Of a stretch of DNA of 64,000 bases, positions 1 to 8,007 are shown one piece after another; the first letter of the stretch is position 1, and the number at the start of each line of letters is the position of its first letter. Both the position numbers and the translations under genes were made by a program. The stretch is from JAWLBM01 sp041687675 (GTDB lineage Bacteria; Pseudomonadota; Alphaproteobacteria; Rhizobiales; Pleomorphomonadaceae), in assembly GCA_041687675.1 (NCBI GenBank), contig JAWLBM010000014.1:31101-95100 (forward strand), given 5' to 3'. The notes beneath the pieces are model-generated. The model ran no database searches. It saw only the letters and a list, made by a program, of their open reading frames with translations, and was not told where the DNA came from.

Positions 1-770
1 AAGCAGAGCGCGGCAGTGAACGGCTCCGCCCGGTCGAGCATCCAGTCGACCGCCCGCTCGCCCGTCTCGCGGTTGGGCGCGCCCTCGACGACGCTGCCGA
101 GCGGCATTTGAAGCCCGGCGTCCTCCATGGCGGCCCGCCAGCCGCCGGAGCGGTCGTTCTGGGCGATCATGTCCTGGTAGCCGCCGACGAAGGCGATGCG
201 CCGGTGGCCGAGCGAGATGAGGTGCTCGACGGCGCGGCGGGCGCCGCGGAAGTTGTCGGGCGTCACCGAGGCGGCCCTCAGCCCCGCGATGCGGCGCATG
301 GCGAGCACGACCGGCAACCCCGCGGCGGCGAAGGGCTCGAGGTCGGCCGCCCGGGTTCCGCGCGAGGGGCAGATGATCAGGCCGGCGATGTCGTGCTCGC
401 GCATCGAGCGCAGCACCTCGGCCTGCCGCTTGGGGTTCTCGGAGGCGTTGGCGATGAAGGGGATGTAGCCGGCGGTCTGGAAGACCCGCTCGATGCCGAC
501 CGCGAGTTCGGCGAAGAAGGGGTTGGCGAGGTCGTTGATGACCATGCCGACGATGTTCGTCCGCGCGCTCCTGAGGTTGGCGGCGCCGCGGTTGTAGACA
601 TAGCCGGAGCGCTCGATGGCGGCGAGCACCTTCTCGCGCGTCTCGGCCCTGACCAGCGGCGAGCCCTGCAGGACGAGCGAGACCGTGGACTTCGACACGC
701 CGGTGGCGCGCGCGATGTCCACCATGGTCACCCGCCCCGGGGCCTGTGCGCCGGTCGCCTCGCTGGCCAT
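1..770 (-). CDS. LacI-family transcriptional regulator (3' end outside window)
   Basis: Reads from an ATG at 768-770 with a GGGAGGAG ribosome site just upstream and stays open to the window edge (256 codons seen; LacI proteins usually have about 330-350). The N-terminal helix-turn-helix is clear: VTMVDIARATGVSKSTVSLVLQ-like, followed by the hinge helix region (NRGAANLRSART). A periplasmic-binding-protein-like effector domain follows, with the typical NIVGMVINDLANPFFAELAVGIE start and a HRRIAFVGG strand. It is a ligand-responsive DNA-binding regulator, usually of sugar or related catabolic genes. Its targets are probably beyond the left edge, but its own upstream region carries a GGAACGTTCC palindrome, suggesting autoregulation. 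The effector cannot be told. Confidence 0.93.
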   Translation of the reverse strand, partial: MASEATGAQAPGRVTMVDIARATGVSKSTVSLVLQGSPLVRAETREKVLAAIERSGYVYNRGAANLRSARTNIVGMVINDLANPFFAELAVGIERVFQTAGYIPFIANASENPKRQAEVLRSMREHDIAGLIICPSRGTRAADLEPFAAAGLPVVLAMRRIAGLRAASVTPDNFRGARRAVEHLISLGHRRIAFVGGYQDMIAQNDRSGGWRAAMEDAGLQMPLGSVVEGAPNRETGERAVDWMLDRAEPFTAALC

Positions 771-828
771 CTCTCCTCCCCTGCCCGGCTTCACCGCCGG
801 ATCGCGGCGGTATCGGCCCGCCGCTTTT

Positions 829-838
829 GGAACGTTCC
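829..838. promoter_or_regulatory. LacI-family operator, copy 1
   Basis: Perfect 10-bp palindrome GGAACGTTCC, with TTT before it on the plus strand, 59 bp upstream of the LacI-type gene start. LacI-family operators typically have a central CG in an even palindrome of this kind, so this is a candidate autoregulatory site. Confidence 0.6.
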
Positions 839-840
839 TA

Positions 841-850
841 TCCCTAGGGA
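841..850. promoter_or_regulatory. second palindrome beside the LacI operator
   Basis: Perfect palindrome TCCCTAGGGA, two bases after the first GGAACGTTCC. It could be a binding site for another protein or part of the promoter; there is no independent evidence of function. Confidence 0.3.
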
Positions 851-1050
851 AAGTCTCGCGGCCGGTCAACCCCCAAGCGTCGGTGGCGTCGTCGCCGCGC
901 CGCACCCGCCCATGGCGCCCTGCAGCCGGGGAACTGGATCTGCTCTGCCCATGTAAGTGTTGATGTTTCCGGTCCGACCCGGAGGATTCGTGCGTGCGCT
1001 CGGCGGCCTGCGCCGACCCGGGCGCCCGGGACATGCCGCCTGAAGAATTT

Positions 1051-1060
1051 GGAACGTTCC
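1051..1060. promoter_or_regulatory. LacI-family operator, copy 2
   Basis: Second perfect GGAACGTTCC, again preceded by TTT, 222 bp from the first. Two identical sites in one intergenic region suit looping by a tetrameric or paired LacI-type regulator. It lies 48 bp beyond the stop of the LysR gene. Confidence 0.55.
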
Positions 1061-1107
1061 AGCCTTGTCATGGCAAGGCGGGCTCCTCCCATGGCTGGAA
1101 CGGTGCC

Positions 1108-2022
1108 TCACACCTTCGCCTGCGCCGCGCGCGGGAACACCGCGCGCACCTGGTCGAGGAAGACCTTCAGCACCGGCTGGCGGGCCTTGTCCGGGTTGAA
1201 GGCGATCTGGAACGGCGCGGCATAGGCGAAGAGGTCCGAGCGGATCGCCCGGAGCCGCCCCTCGGCGACGAAGCGGTCGGCGAGGTGCTCGGGAAGATAG
1301 CCGAGGTAGGCGCCGGAGAGGATCAGCCGCGCCTCCGATTCCATGTCGGAAACCACCGCCCGAGGACCGCCGACGGCGAAGATCTTGAGGTCGCGCTGGC
1401 CCCAGTAGTTGCGGCCGATGATCGGGTGCTGGCGCACCGCGTCGACGTCGATCCGCTCGTCCGGCACGTCGAACAGCGGGTGCCCGGCGGCGCAGTAGAA
1501 GCACTGGGTTTCCTCGTAGAGGTCGAGGTAGGCGAGCCCCAGCGCCACCTTGGGAAAGCTCGCGATCGCCGCCTGCAACTGGCCGCCGATGACGTCGCGG
1601 AGAAGCTCGTTGGGCGGGCGCGACACGACGTTCAGCATCACCTCGGGCGCGGCGCGGGAGAAGGCCGCGAACAGCCGGTCGAGCGGGGCGGCCGGGTCGG
1701 AGATGGTGTTGTCGACGAGCCCGATCGACAGCGTCCCGCCGAGGCTGCCGCGAAGCCCCCTCACCCGCGCCTCGAACTGCTCAACCTGCCCGATCAGCCG
1801 CCGCGCCTCGTCATAGACGACGCGGCCCTCGTCGGTCAGCGCGAAGCCCGAGCGCCCGCGCCGGCAGAGCCGCACCCCGAGCCGACCCTCGAGGCGCGTC
1901 ACATGGGTCGAGATGGTGGAGAGCGACAGGTTGAGCTCCCCCTGCGCCGCCGCGAAGCCGCCCGACTCGACGATCGTCATGAAGAGACGAAGGAGGCGAA
2001 GGTCGGCGGGATCGAGGGACAC
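1108..2022 (-). CDS. LysR-family transcriptional regulator
   Basis: 304 aa, the usual LysR length. The N-terminal winged helix-turn-helix is clear (residues about 5-63: DLRLLRLFMTIVESGGFAAAQ, then LNLSLSTISTHVTRLEGRLGVRLCRRG). A substrate-binding domain of the periplasmic-binding type follows (from about 90, starting LGGTLSIGLVD). The gene is divergent from the 2407-13862 catabolic region across a 384-bp gap, the classic LysR arrangement, so it likely controls that region and itself. A dyad at 2304-2323 is a candidate binding site. The inducer is unknown; a guanidino or amino compound is a guess from the neighbours. Confidence 0.93.
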   Translation of the reverse strand: MSLDPADLRLLRLFMTIVESGGFAAAQGELNLSLSTISTHVTRLEGRLGVRLCRRGRSGFALTDEGRVVYDEARRLIGQVEQFEARVRGLRGSLGGTLSIGLVDNTISDPAAPLDRLFAAFSRAAPEVMLNVVSRPPNELLRDVIGGQLQAAIASFPKVALGLAYLDLYEETQCFYCAAGHPLFDVPDERIDVDAVRQHPIIGRNYWGQRDLKIFAVGGPRAVVSDMESEARLILSGAYLGYLPEHLADRFVAEGRLRAIRSDLFAYAAPFQIAFNPDKARQPVLKVFLDQVRAVFPRAAQAKV

Positions 2023-2126
2023 ACGGTGCTCCTAAGCGCACGCGACTCCAACCGGCGGACCGGCGCCGACGTCCTCCCGGCGGGGAAGCAGGAATTCAGG
2101 CTCCCTCGCCGTCATCCCCCTCAAAC

Positions 2127-2212
2127 GTCATCCCGGCGAAAGCCGGGATCCAGGCCTCCCTCGCCATCCGCGCCCCGGCCGGGCACTGGATCCCGGCTTT
2201 CGCCGGGATGAC
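2127..2212. repeat. double-palindrome repeat unit (REP/BIME-like), copy 1
   Basis: A 27-nt arm at 2127-2153 (hairpin core CCCGGCGAAAGCCGGG) is followed by its exact reverse complement at 2186-2212. Each arm is a hairpin, and the two arms together form a larger inverted repeat. The same 27-mer recurs at 33535, 33614, 33744, 33822, 34290 and 34367, so this is a dispersed family. Confidence 0.88.
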
Positions 2213-2256
2213 GCCGGGGGGCGGTGGACGAGTGCGATCCACGGCCCGGGGGCGCT

Positions 2257-2281
2257 CGATCCCGGCTTTACCCGGGATGAC
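2257..2281. repeat. degenerate single arm of the palindromic repeat
   Basis: Resembles the reverse-oriented arm (GATCCCGGCTTT then CCCGGGATGAC), but the stem reads ACCCGGG where the consensus has CGCCGGG. It looks like a decayed copy. Confidence 0.65.
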
Positions 2282-2303
2282 GTCGAGGGGCCCGGCCCAT
2301 CAT

Positions 2304-2323
2304 ACTTCCAGAAATCTCGAAGT
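2304..2323. promoter_or_regulatory. candidate LysR binding dyad
   Basis: Imperfect 20-bp inverted repeat with outer arms ACTTC and GAAGT; 8 of 10 positions pair. It lies 84 bp upstream of the 2407 gene, in the less GC-rich part of the LysR-divergent intergenic region, where a LysR recognition site would be expected. The assignment rests on position and symmetry only. Confidence 0.35.
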
Positions 2324-2406
2324 GAACTCCGACACGCCGCTATTTTCTCGACGCGTCGCCTGCTGTTTGATCATGCCGAGGAGCGAGGCAGTTGGCGGGT
2401 GGAGTG

Positions 2407-3288
2407 ATGAGCGAGAGCGGACCGCGCTGGAGCGTGGACAGCGAGACGGGCGTGCTGAGGGACGTCCTTCTCTGCCCGCCGGACAACTACGCCTGGATCC
2501 CTACCAACGACGTCGCCCGGCGCACCCTCGCGGCCGGCGGCCAGCCGGACCCGCAGCGGCTGCAGGCGCAGTTCCGCGAACTCGTCGACTGCCTCGAGGG
2601 CGCCGGCGTCGCCTGCCATTTCCTCGATCCCGAGCCGCAGCTTCCCTACCAGGTCTACACGCGCGATTCCTCCCAGGTGACGCCCTGGGGCCCGATGGTG
2701 ACGCAGCTGTTCCGGCCGCAGCGGCGCGGCGAACTCGCCTCGATCATGGCCTTCTACCAGCGCAGCGGCTGCCCGATCTGGCGCTTCGCCTCCTCCGGCG
2801 CGATCGAGGGCGGCGACATCCACATCATCCGCCCGGGGCTGATGGCGATCGGCCATTCCGGCGAGCGCACCACCGCCGAGGGCGCCGCCCAGTTCGCCGG
2901 CTGGTTCGCCGATGCCGGCTGGGAGACGCGGGTGATCCCCTTCGCCGAGCATTTCCTCCACCTCGACGTGATCTTCTGCATGGTGGCGGACGGCCTCGCC
3001 ATCGCCGTCACCGACGTGATCGACGACGGGCACCTCGACTGGTTCGCCGCGAGCGGCATCCGGATCCTGCCGGTCACTTACAAGGAGGCGATGGGTCAGA
3101 TGGGCTGCAACGTGCTGGCGCTCGGCAGCGACCGGGTGGTCAGCCCGCGCCACTGCCGGCGCGTCAACGAGATGCTGCGGGCCGAAGGGCTGACCGTCCT
3201 CGACCCGGACCTGGAACTCTTTGCCATGGGCGGCGGCAGCGTGCACTGCATGACCATGCCGCTCCGGCGGGACCCGATCGGCCGCTGA
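2407..3288 (+). CDS. DDAH/arginine deiminase-like guanidino-modifying enzyme
   Basis: 293 aa, cytoplasmic. It has the marks of the pentein (guanidino-group modifying) superfamily: YTRDSSQV (about residue 80), EGGDIHI, a HLDVIFCM histidine motif, and a C-terminal GGGSVHCMTMPLRRD with the likely nucleophile Cys281. Family members hydrolyse dimethylarginine or arginine, or transfer amidino groups. The exact substrate is not decided by sequence. Start: ATG 2407 is chosen; an in-frame TTG at 2392 has a better-spaced GAGGAG and would add five residues. It is divergent from the LysR gene and precedes an ABC importer by 136 bp, so it probably acts on the imported compound or its product. Confidence 0.85.
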   Translation: MSESGPRWSVDSETGVLRDVLLCPPDNYAWIPTNDVARRTLAAGGQPDPQRLQAQFRELVDCLEGAGVACHFLDPEPQLPYQVYTRDSSQVTPWGPMVTQLFRPQRRGELASIMAFYQRSGCPIWRFASSGAIEGGDIHIIRPGLMAIGHSGERTTAEGAAQFAGWFADAGWETRVIPFAEHFLHLDVIFCMVADGLAIAVTDVIDDGHLDWFAASGIRILPVTYKEAMGQMGCNVLALGSDRVVSPRHCRRVNEMLRAEGLTVLDPDLELFAMGGGSVHCMTMPLRRDPIGR

Positions 3289-3424
3289 GCGGCGGCCGGT
3301 CCGAACGGACCACCGGCGCCGATCCCGCGCCAAGACGGGGCGGCGCCCGGGACAACGGATGCCATGCGCCCGATTGCGCGGTGACAAGCGCGGCGGGCCA
3401 GAGAAAACCGGAAGGGATCAACGA

Positions 3425-4471
3425 ATGACGCTCAGGACCGCATTCCTGGCCGCGGTCGCCGCGGCCGCCCTCGCGCCCGCCGGCGCCGCCGCCGAGGAGA
3501 TCAACGCCCTCGTCTGGTGCGACCACACCGACCCGGCCTTCCTGGAGCCCTTCACCGAGGCGACCGGGATCACCGTCAACGTCAAGGACTACGAGGGCAC
3601 CGGCGCCGGGCTCGCCCTGATCGAGCAGTCCCAGCCGGGCGACTGGGACGTGTTCGTGGTGGATTCGACGGACGTCCGCCGGGTCGCCGCGCGCGGCATC
3701 CTCGCCGCGCTCGACCCCGCCGACTTCCCGATGGCCGACATCCCCGGGGCGGTGCAGGCCCCGGAACTGCACCAGGTGGACGGCGTCTGGCGCGCGGTGC
3801 CCGAAAAGTTCGGCTACAACGCCATAGCCTTCGACCGGGACAAGGTGTCGGAGGAGCAGATGCGCAAGGCGGCGAACCTGTTCGATCCCTCCCTCAAGGG
3901 CCAGATCGCCGTCTACGACTACTACCTGCCGCTGATCACCCAGATGGCGATCCTGCTCGGCAAGGACCCGAAGGAGGTCACCGAGGCGGACCTGCCGGCC
4001 ATCCGCGAGAAGCTGTTCGAGCTGAAGGCCAACGCGGCGCTCGTCTCCGACGTCGTCACCTCGCAGACCGCGCTCGCCACCGGCGAGGTGGCGGTGCTGG
4101 TGGGCGGCGGCGAATACGCCGTCTCCGGCCTCCATGCCGAGAAGCCCAATCTCGACTGGATCCTGCCTGACGAGGGCGGCGTCCGCTGGCAGCAGGCGAT
4201 CGGCGTGATGGAGGCCTCCGGGAAGAAGGAGGCCGCGACGAAGTTCGTGCAGTATGTGCTCTCGCCCGAGGGCCAGGCGCGGCTCGCCACCTCCTCCTGC
4301 TACTGGGGCATGCCGGCGAACTCCAAGGCGACCCTCGACGACACCCAGAAGAGCGTGCTGCGCTGGGACGAGCAGCCGGGCTTCATCGAGAACTCGCACC
4401 TCTACATCTCGCCCTCGGATGAACTCGACCAGGCGATGCAGGAGGTCTGGACCGAGTTCCTGCAGCATTGA
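3425..4471 (+). CDS. polyamine-type ABC transporter substrate-binding protein (system 1)
   Basis: 348 aa with a Sec signal peptide (MTLRTAFLAAVAAAALAPAG, predicted cut after GAAA before EEINALVW). The mature part is a PotD/PotF-like extracellular solute-binding protein (SBP_bac_8 type): early NALVWCDHTDPAF, central VPEKFGYNAIAFDRDKV, later SDVVTSQTALATGEVAVLVGGGEY and a C-terminal AMQEVWTEF. It binds the substrate in the periplasm for the permeases that follow. The ATG at 3425 has GAAGGGA upstream. The next permease has a TTG start that would overlap this stop and an ATG 51 bp further on. Substrate class (polyamine, opine, guanidino compound) is inferred from family and neighbours. Confidence 0.9.
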   Translation: MTLRTAFLAAVAAAALAPAGAAAEEINALVWCDHTDPAFLEPFTEATGITVNVKDYEGTGAGLALIEQSQPGDWDVFVVDSTDVRRVAARGILAALDPADFPMADIPGAVQAPELHQVDGVWRAVPEKFGYNAIAFDRDKVSEEQMRKAANLFDPSLKGQIAVYDYYLPLITQMAILLGKDPKEVTEADLPAIREKLFELKANAALVSDVVTSQTALATGEVAVLVGGGEYAVSGLHAEKPNLDWILPDEGGVRWQQAIGVMEASGKKEAATKFVQYVLSPEGQARLATSSCYWGMPANSKATLDDTQKSVLRWDEQPGFIENSHLYISPSDELDQAMQEVWTEFLQH

Positions 4472-4521
4472 CCCTCGCCCCGGGCGGCGGCCACCGCCGC
4501 CCGGCCACCCCGGATCGCCCG

Positions 4522-5403
4522 ATGCCGAACCCCGCCAGCCACGAGGTCGCCGCCCGCCGCCGGGACACCCGGCGCGGGATGCTCCTCGTCGCGCCCGCGG
4601 CGCTCTACACGCTGGCGATCTTCCTGGTGCCGCTCGCCGTGACGGCGGCCTGGAGCCTCTTCACCCGCACCGCCGGCGGCATCGACACGACGCCTACGCT
4701 CGCCAACTACGCCCGCTTCTTCGGCGAGAGCGCGCAGCTGACGGCGCTGTGGAACTCGCTCGAGGTGTCGGCCCTCGTCACCGTGGCGAGCGTCCTCCTC
4801 GGCTATCCCCTCGCCTACGCCATCGCCTTCCACGTGCCGGAGCGCTGGCAGCGGCTGGCGCTGGTCCTCTCGATCCTGCCGTTCTGGACCTCCTATGTGG
4901 TGCGGTCCTACGCCTGGCTGCTGGTGCTGGCGCCGAACGGGGTGGTCAACCAGGCCCTGGTCGGGCTCGGCCTCGTCGACGAGCCGGTGCGGATCGCCTA
5001 CACCATGGCCGGCACCGTGCTCGGCTTCGCCCACTTCTTCACCATGCTGGTGGCGCTCACCGTCTACGCCAGCCTGAAGCGGATCAACCCGCGCCTGATG
5101 CTCGCCGCCAGGGACCTCGGCGCGGGCCCGGTCGCGACCTTCCTGCGCATTACCCTGCCGCTGTCGATGCCGGGCGTCGCGACCGGGGCCTTCCTCACCT
5201 TCGTCCTCACCGTCGGCGACTACGTCACCCCGCAGATCCTCGGCGGCAACACCACGCTGGTGCTGCCGCAGGCGATCCTGCTGCAACTCGGCCGGCGGGC
5301 CGACATCCCGATGGCCTCGGCGATGGCGCTGGTGCTGATGCTGGTGGTGGTCGCCGCCTACCTCGTCGCCGGCAGGTACATGAAGCTGGAGCGCGCGCCA
5401 TGA
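4522..5403 (+). CDS. ABC transporter permease, PotB-like (system 1)
   Basis: 293 aa inner-membrane permease with about six transmembrane segments, beginning GMLLVAPAALYTLAIFLVPLAV. The EAA loop contacting the ATPase is recognisable near LMLAARDLGAGPVATFLRITLPLSMPG. This is the BPD_transp_1 fold of spermidine/putrescine-type importers. ATG 4522 is preferred because the reading from TTG 4468 adds an unlikely Pro/Arg-rich lead, although that TTG would couple to the upstream stop. The stop overlaps the next permease start by 4 nt. Confidence 0.9.
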   Translation: MPNPASHEVAARRRDTRRGMLLVAPAALYTLAIFLVPLAVTAAWSLFTRTAGGIDTTPTLANYARFFGESAQLTALWNSLEVSALVTVASVLLGYPLAYAIAFHVPERWQRLALVLSILPFWTSYVVRSYAWLLVLAPNGVVNQALVGLGLVDEPVRIAYTMAGTVLGFAHFFTMLVALTVYASLKRINPRLMLAARDLGAGPVATFLRITLPLSMPGVATGAFLTFVLTVGDYVTPQILGGNTTLVLPQAILLQLGRRADIPMASAMALVLMLVVVAAYLVAGRYMKLERAP

Positions 5404-6191
5404 CCGGGCGGGCCCTGCCAGCGCTCGGCTGGGCGGCGCTGATCGGCGCCTTCTACGCCTTCATCTACCTGCCGGTCGCGGTGCTGATGCTGTTCTCCTT
5501 CCACGACGGGCGGGTGCCGGTGCCGCCCTTCGAGGGGCCGACGCTCGACTGGTACGGCCGGGTTCTCGCCAACGGCAAGCTGATCGAGGCGACCGGGCAC
5601 TCGCTGGCCGTCGGGCTTCTCTCCTCGGCGGTGGCCGTGGCGCTCGGCTTCCTCGCCGCGGTCGCCTTCGCCCGCCACCGGGTGCCGATGCGGCGAACGG
5701 TCGAGGCGATGCTGGTGGTGCCGCTCACCGTCTCCTACATCATCATCGGCCTCGGCCTGCTCATCACCATGAACGGACTCGGGCTCTCCAAGTCGCTGCT
5801 CGGCGTCGGCCTCGGCCATGTGGTGATAAACCTGCCGCTCTGCTTCCTGATCGCCCTGTCGCAGATGGGTCCGGCCGAGGCGCGGCTGGAGGCGGCGGCG
5901 CGCGACCTCGGCGCCTCCGAGGCGGCGGTGCTGGCGCGGATCACGCTGCCGCTCGCCGCGCCGGCGCTCATCGCCGGCTTCTTCCTCTCCTTCACCCTCT
6001 CCTGGGATGAGTTCGTGATCGCCTTTCTCCTCACCAACTTCGACGTGACGCTGCCGGTGGTGATCTGGTCGATGCTGCGCACGGGCCTCAACCCGGAGAC
6101 CAACGCCGCCGGAACGCTGGTCTTCGCGGTGTCACTGCTGCTGGTCGCGATCGTCGAGCTCCTGGTGCTCCGCCGCCGGGGGGCCCGGTGA
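5400..6191 (+). CDS. ABC transporter permease, PotC-like (system 1)
   Basis: 263 aa, six predicted membrane spans, second half of the permease heterodimer. It starts at an ATG overlapping the upstream stop (ATGA). The EAA loop is near EARLEAAARDLGASEAAVLARITLPLAAP, followed by the PotC-like LSFTLSWDEFVIAFLLTNF segment. The end overlaps the ATPase start by 4 nt. All genes from here to 9164 are joined this way, indicating strict translational coupling. Confidence 0.92.
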   Translation: MTGRALPALGWAALIGAFYAFIYLPVAVLMLFSFHDGRVPVPPFEGPTLDWYGRVLANGKLIEATGHSLAVGLLSSAVAVALGFLAAVAFARHRVPMRRTVEAMLVVPLTVSYIIIGLGLLITMNGLGLSKSLLGVGLGHVVINLPLCFLIALSQMGPAEARLEAAARDLGASEAAVLARITLPLAAPALIAGFFLSFTLSWDEFVIAFLLTNFDVTLPVVIWSMLRTGLNPETNAAGTLVFAVSLLLVAIVELLVLRRRGAR

Positions 6192-7261
6192 GCCGGCCGG
6201 CGCGCCTCGACGCAGAGGCGATCTCCAAGCGCTACGGCGCGGAGACGGCGCTCGCGGGGATCTCGCTCCACGTGCCGGCGGGCTCCTATGTTGTGCTGCT
6301 CGGACCGTCTGGTTCGGGCAAGACCACCCTCCTCTCGATCGTCGGCGGCTTCACCGTGCCGAGCGAGGGGCGCGTGCTGATCGACGGCGAGGACGTGACG
6401 GCGACCGGTCCGGCGCAGCGGCCGACGGCGACCGTCTTCCAGGACTACGCCCTCTTCCCGCACATGAGCGTCGCGGCCAACGTCCGGTTCGGGCTGTCGA
6501 TGCGCGGCGTGGCGAAAGCCGAGGCGCGGCGGCTCGCGACGGAGGCGCTGGCGCTGGTCGGCCTCGCCGGCTTCGGCGACCGCCCGATCGCCGCCCTCTC
6601 CGGAGGCCAGCGCCAGCGGGTGGCGCTCGCCCGCTCGCTGGTGGTCGAGCCGGCGATCCTGCTCCTCGACGAGCCGCTCGGTGCGCTCGACCTGCACCTG
6701 CGCCGGCAGATGCAGGACGAACTCAAGGCGCTGCAGCGCACGACCGGCCGCAGCTTCGTCCACGTCACCCACGACCAGGAGGAGGCGATGGCGCTTGCCG
6801 ACCTCATCGTGGTGATGAACCGGGGGCGGATCGAGGACATGGGGCCGCCGGAGCGCGTCTACGCGCGGCCCGCGACCCGCTTCGCCGCCACCTTCATGGG
6901 CGAGAGCACGATCCTCGAGGGCCGCGTCCAGATGGCGACCGACGGCCGCGCCGCGGTCGAGACGGCCGAGGGCCGGCTGGTGGTCGGCGGCGGCGCCGCG
7001 GCGGGGGCCGAGGTCGCGCTGTCGATCCGCCCGGAGCGGCTGCGCCTCGCCCCCGGCGACGGCGCGGTGCCGGTGGCGACCGCGACGGTCGAGGAGTGCG
7101 TCTTCCAGGGCGGCTTCGTGCGGGTGCGCGCGCGCACCGCGGCCGGCGCCGCGGTGCTCGCCAAGGTGCCGCCCGAGGCCGCGCCGGCGGCCGGCGCCGA
7201 GGTGCGCCTCTTCGCCAACCCCTCCGACATCGTCCTGCTATCCGAGGAGACGCAAAGGTGA
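6188..7261 (+). CDS. ABC transporter ATP-binding protein, PotA-like (system 1)
   Basis: 357 aa cytoplasmic ATPase powering the 4522/5400 permeases. Walker A GPSGSGKTTL (about residues 39-48), Q-loop VFQDYALFPHM, signature LSGGQRQRVALARSL, Walker B ILLLDEPLGALD and the switch histidine in VHVTHDQEEAMALAD are all intact. The C-terminal 120 residues form the TOBE/MOP-like domain of the PotA/MalK group. It begins with GTG overlapping the permease stop and overlaps the hydrolase gene by 4 nt. Confidence 0.94.
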   Translation: MSRPARLDAEAISKRYGAETALAGISLHVPAGSYVVLLGPSGSGKTTLLSIVGGFTVPSEGRVLIDGEDVTATGPAQRPTATVFQDYALFPHMSVAANVRFGLSMRGVAKAEARRLATEALALVGLAGFGDRPIAALSGGQRQRVALARSLVVEPAILLLDEPLGALDLHLRRQMQDELKALQRTTGRSFVHVTHDQEEAMALADLIVVMNRGRIEDMGPPERVYARPATRFAATFMGESTILEGRVQMATDGRAAVETAEGRLVVGGGAAAGAEVALSIRPERLRLAPGDGAVPVATATVEECVFQGGFVRVRARTAAGAAVLAKVPPEAAPAAGAEVRLFANPSDIVLLSEETQR

Positions 7262-8007
7262 CCCGGCTCGCCACCATCCCCGCCGCCGACTGGTACGAGA
7301 CGGTGCCCTTCGCGGACGCCATCACCCTCGTCCACGAGCCCTGGATCCCGGATTTCTTCCGCTGCAACATGTGGCTGGTCCGCGGCCGCGACCGCGACCT
7401 GCTGGTCGACGCCGGCCTCGGCTGGGTGCCGCTGCGCGACCATGTCCCGGAGCTGAACGGGCGGCCGGTGACGCTATTGATGTCGCACACCCACTTCGAC
7501 CACATCGGCTCGGCGCACCAGTTCGGCGAGCGGCTCGTCCACCCCGCCGAGGCGGGGATCGCCGCCGATCCGACCAACGAGGCCACCCTCTTCCGCAAAT
7601 ACGCCGACGGCAGCGCCGACGAGCGGATGTTCATGGCGCTTCCGCCCGGATGGGACGCGAGCGCCTACCGGATCCGGCCCGCGCCGGCGACCGGGCTCGT
7701 CAACGACGGCGACCGGATCGACCTCGGCGACCGGACCTTTACGGTCGTCCACACGCCCGGCCACTCGCCGGGCCATGTGTCGCTGTTCGAGGAGAAGACC
7801 GGCACGCTGATCGCCCAGGACGTCGTCTACGACGGCGAACTGGTCGACGATTGCTATCACTCGGACATCGGCATCTATATTCGGACGATGAAGCGGCTCC
7901 GGGAGATGGAGCCGCGGATCGTGCACGGCGGCCACGGCCCGAGCTTCGGCCGGACCCGCTTCCGCCAGTTGATCGACGCCTACATCGCCGCAAAGGAAGC
8001 CTCGTGA
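7258..8007 (+). CDS. metallo-beta-lactamase-fold hydrolase
   Basis: 249 aa. GTG start overlapping the ATPase stop, with GAGGAG about nine bases upstream. The metal site HTHFDH is at residues 77-82; further ligands are in HTPGHSPGHVS, AQDVVYDGE (Asp) and HGGHGPSFG. This is the glyoxalase II/MBL hydrolase fold; members cleave thioesters, lactones, amides or phosphodiesters. No feature fixes the substrate. Its place inside the importer operon, coupled on both sides, suggests it processes the imported compound or an intermediate. There is no signal peptide, so it acts in the cytoplasm. Confidence 0.9.
   Translation: MTRLATIPAADWYETVPFADAITLVHEPWIPDFFRCNMWLVRGRDRDLLVDAGLGWVPLRDHVPELNGRPVTLLMSHTHFDHIGSAHQFGERLVHPAEAGIAADPTNEATLFRKYADGSADERMFMALPPGWDASAYRIRPAPATGLVNDGDRIDLGDRTFTVVHTPGHSPGHVSLFEEKTGTLIAQDVVYDGELVDDCYHSDIGIYIRTMKRLREMEPRIVHGGHGPSFGRTRFRQLIDAYIAAKEAS

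Larger units (their letters stand above)
771..1107. other. intergenic region upstream of the LacI gene
   Basis: No coding sequence is convincing here. The 337 bp lie between the LacI-type gene start and the 3' end of the LysR gene, both on the minus strand. They hold two copies of the palindrome GGAACGTTCC (829-838 and 1051-1060) and a third palindrome TCCCTAGGGA (841-850). The LacI gene promoter must be here. Nothing else stands out. Confidence 0.6.
2023..2406. other. divergent intergenic region with repeats
   Basis: 384 bp between the LysR gene and the amidinotransferase-fold gene. It contains a two-arm palindromic repeat unit (2127-2212), a degenerate half unit (2257-2281) and, nearest the downstream gene, a less GC-rich stretch (about 2295-2375) with a LysR-type dyad that is the best place for the divergent promoters. 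Confidence 0.6.

Noticed and set aside
829..1060. GGAACGTTCC as IolR sites
   Set aside because: They share GGAA and TTCC but have only two bases between, not six, and lie beside a LacI-type gene.
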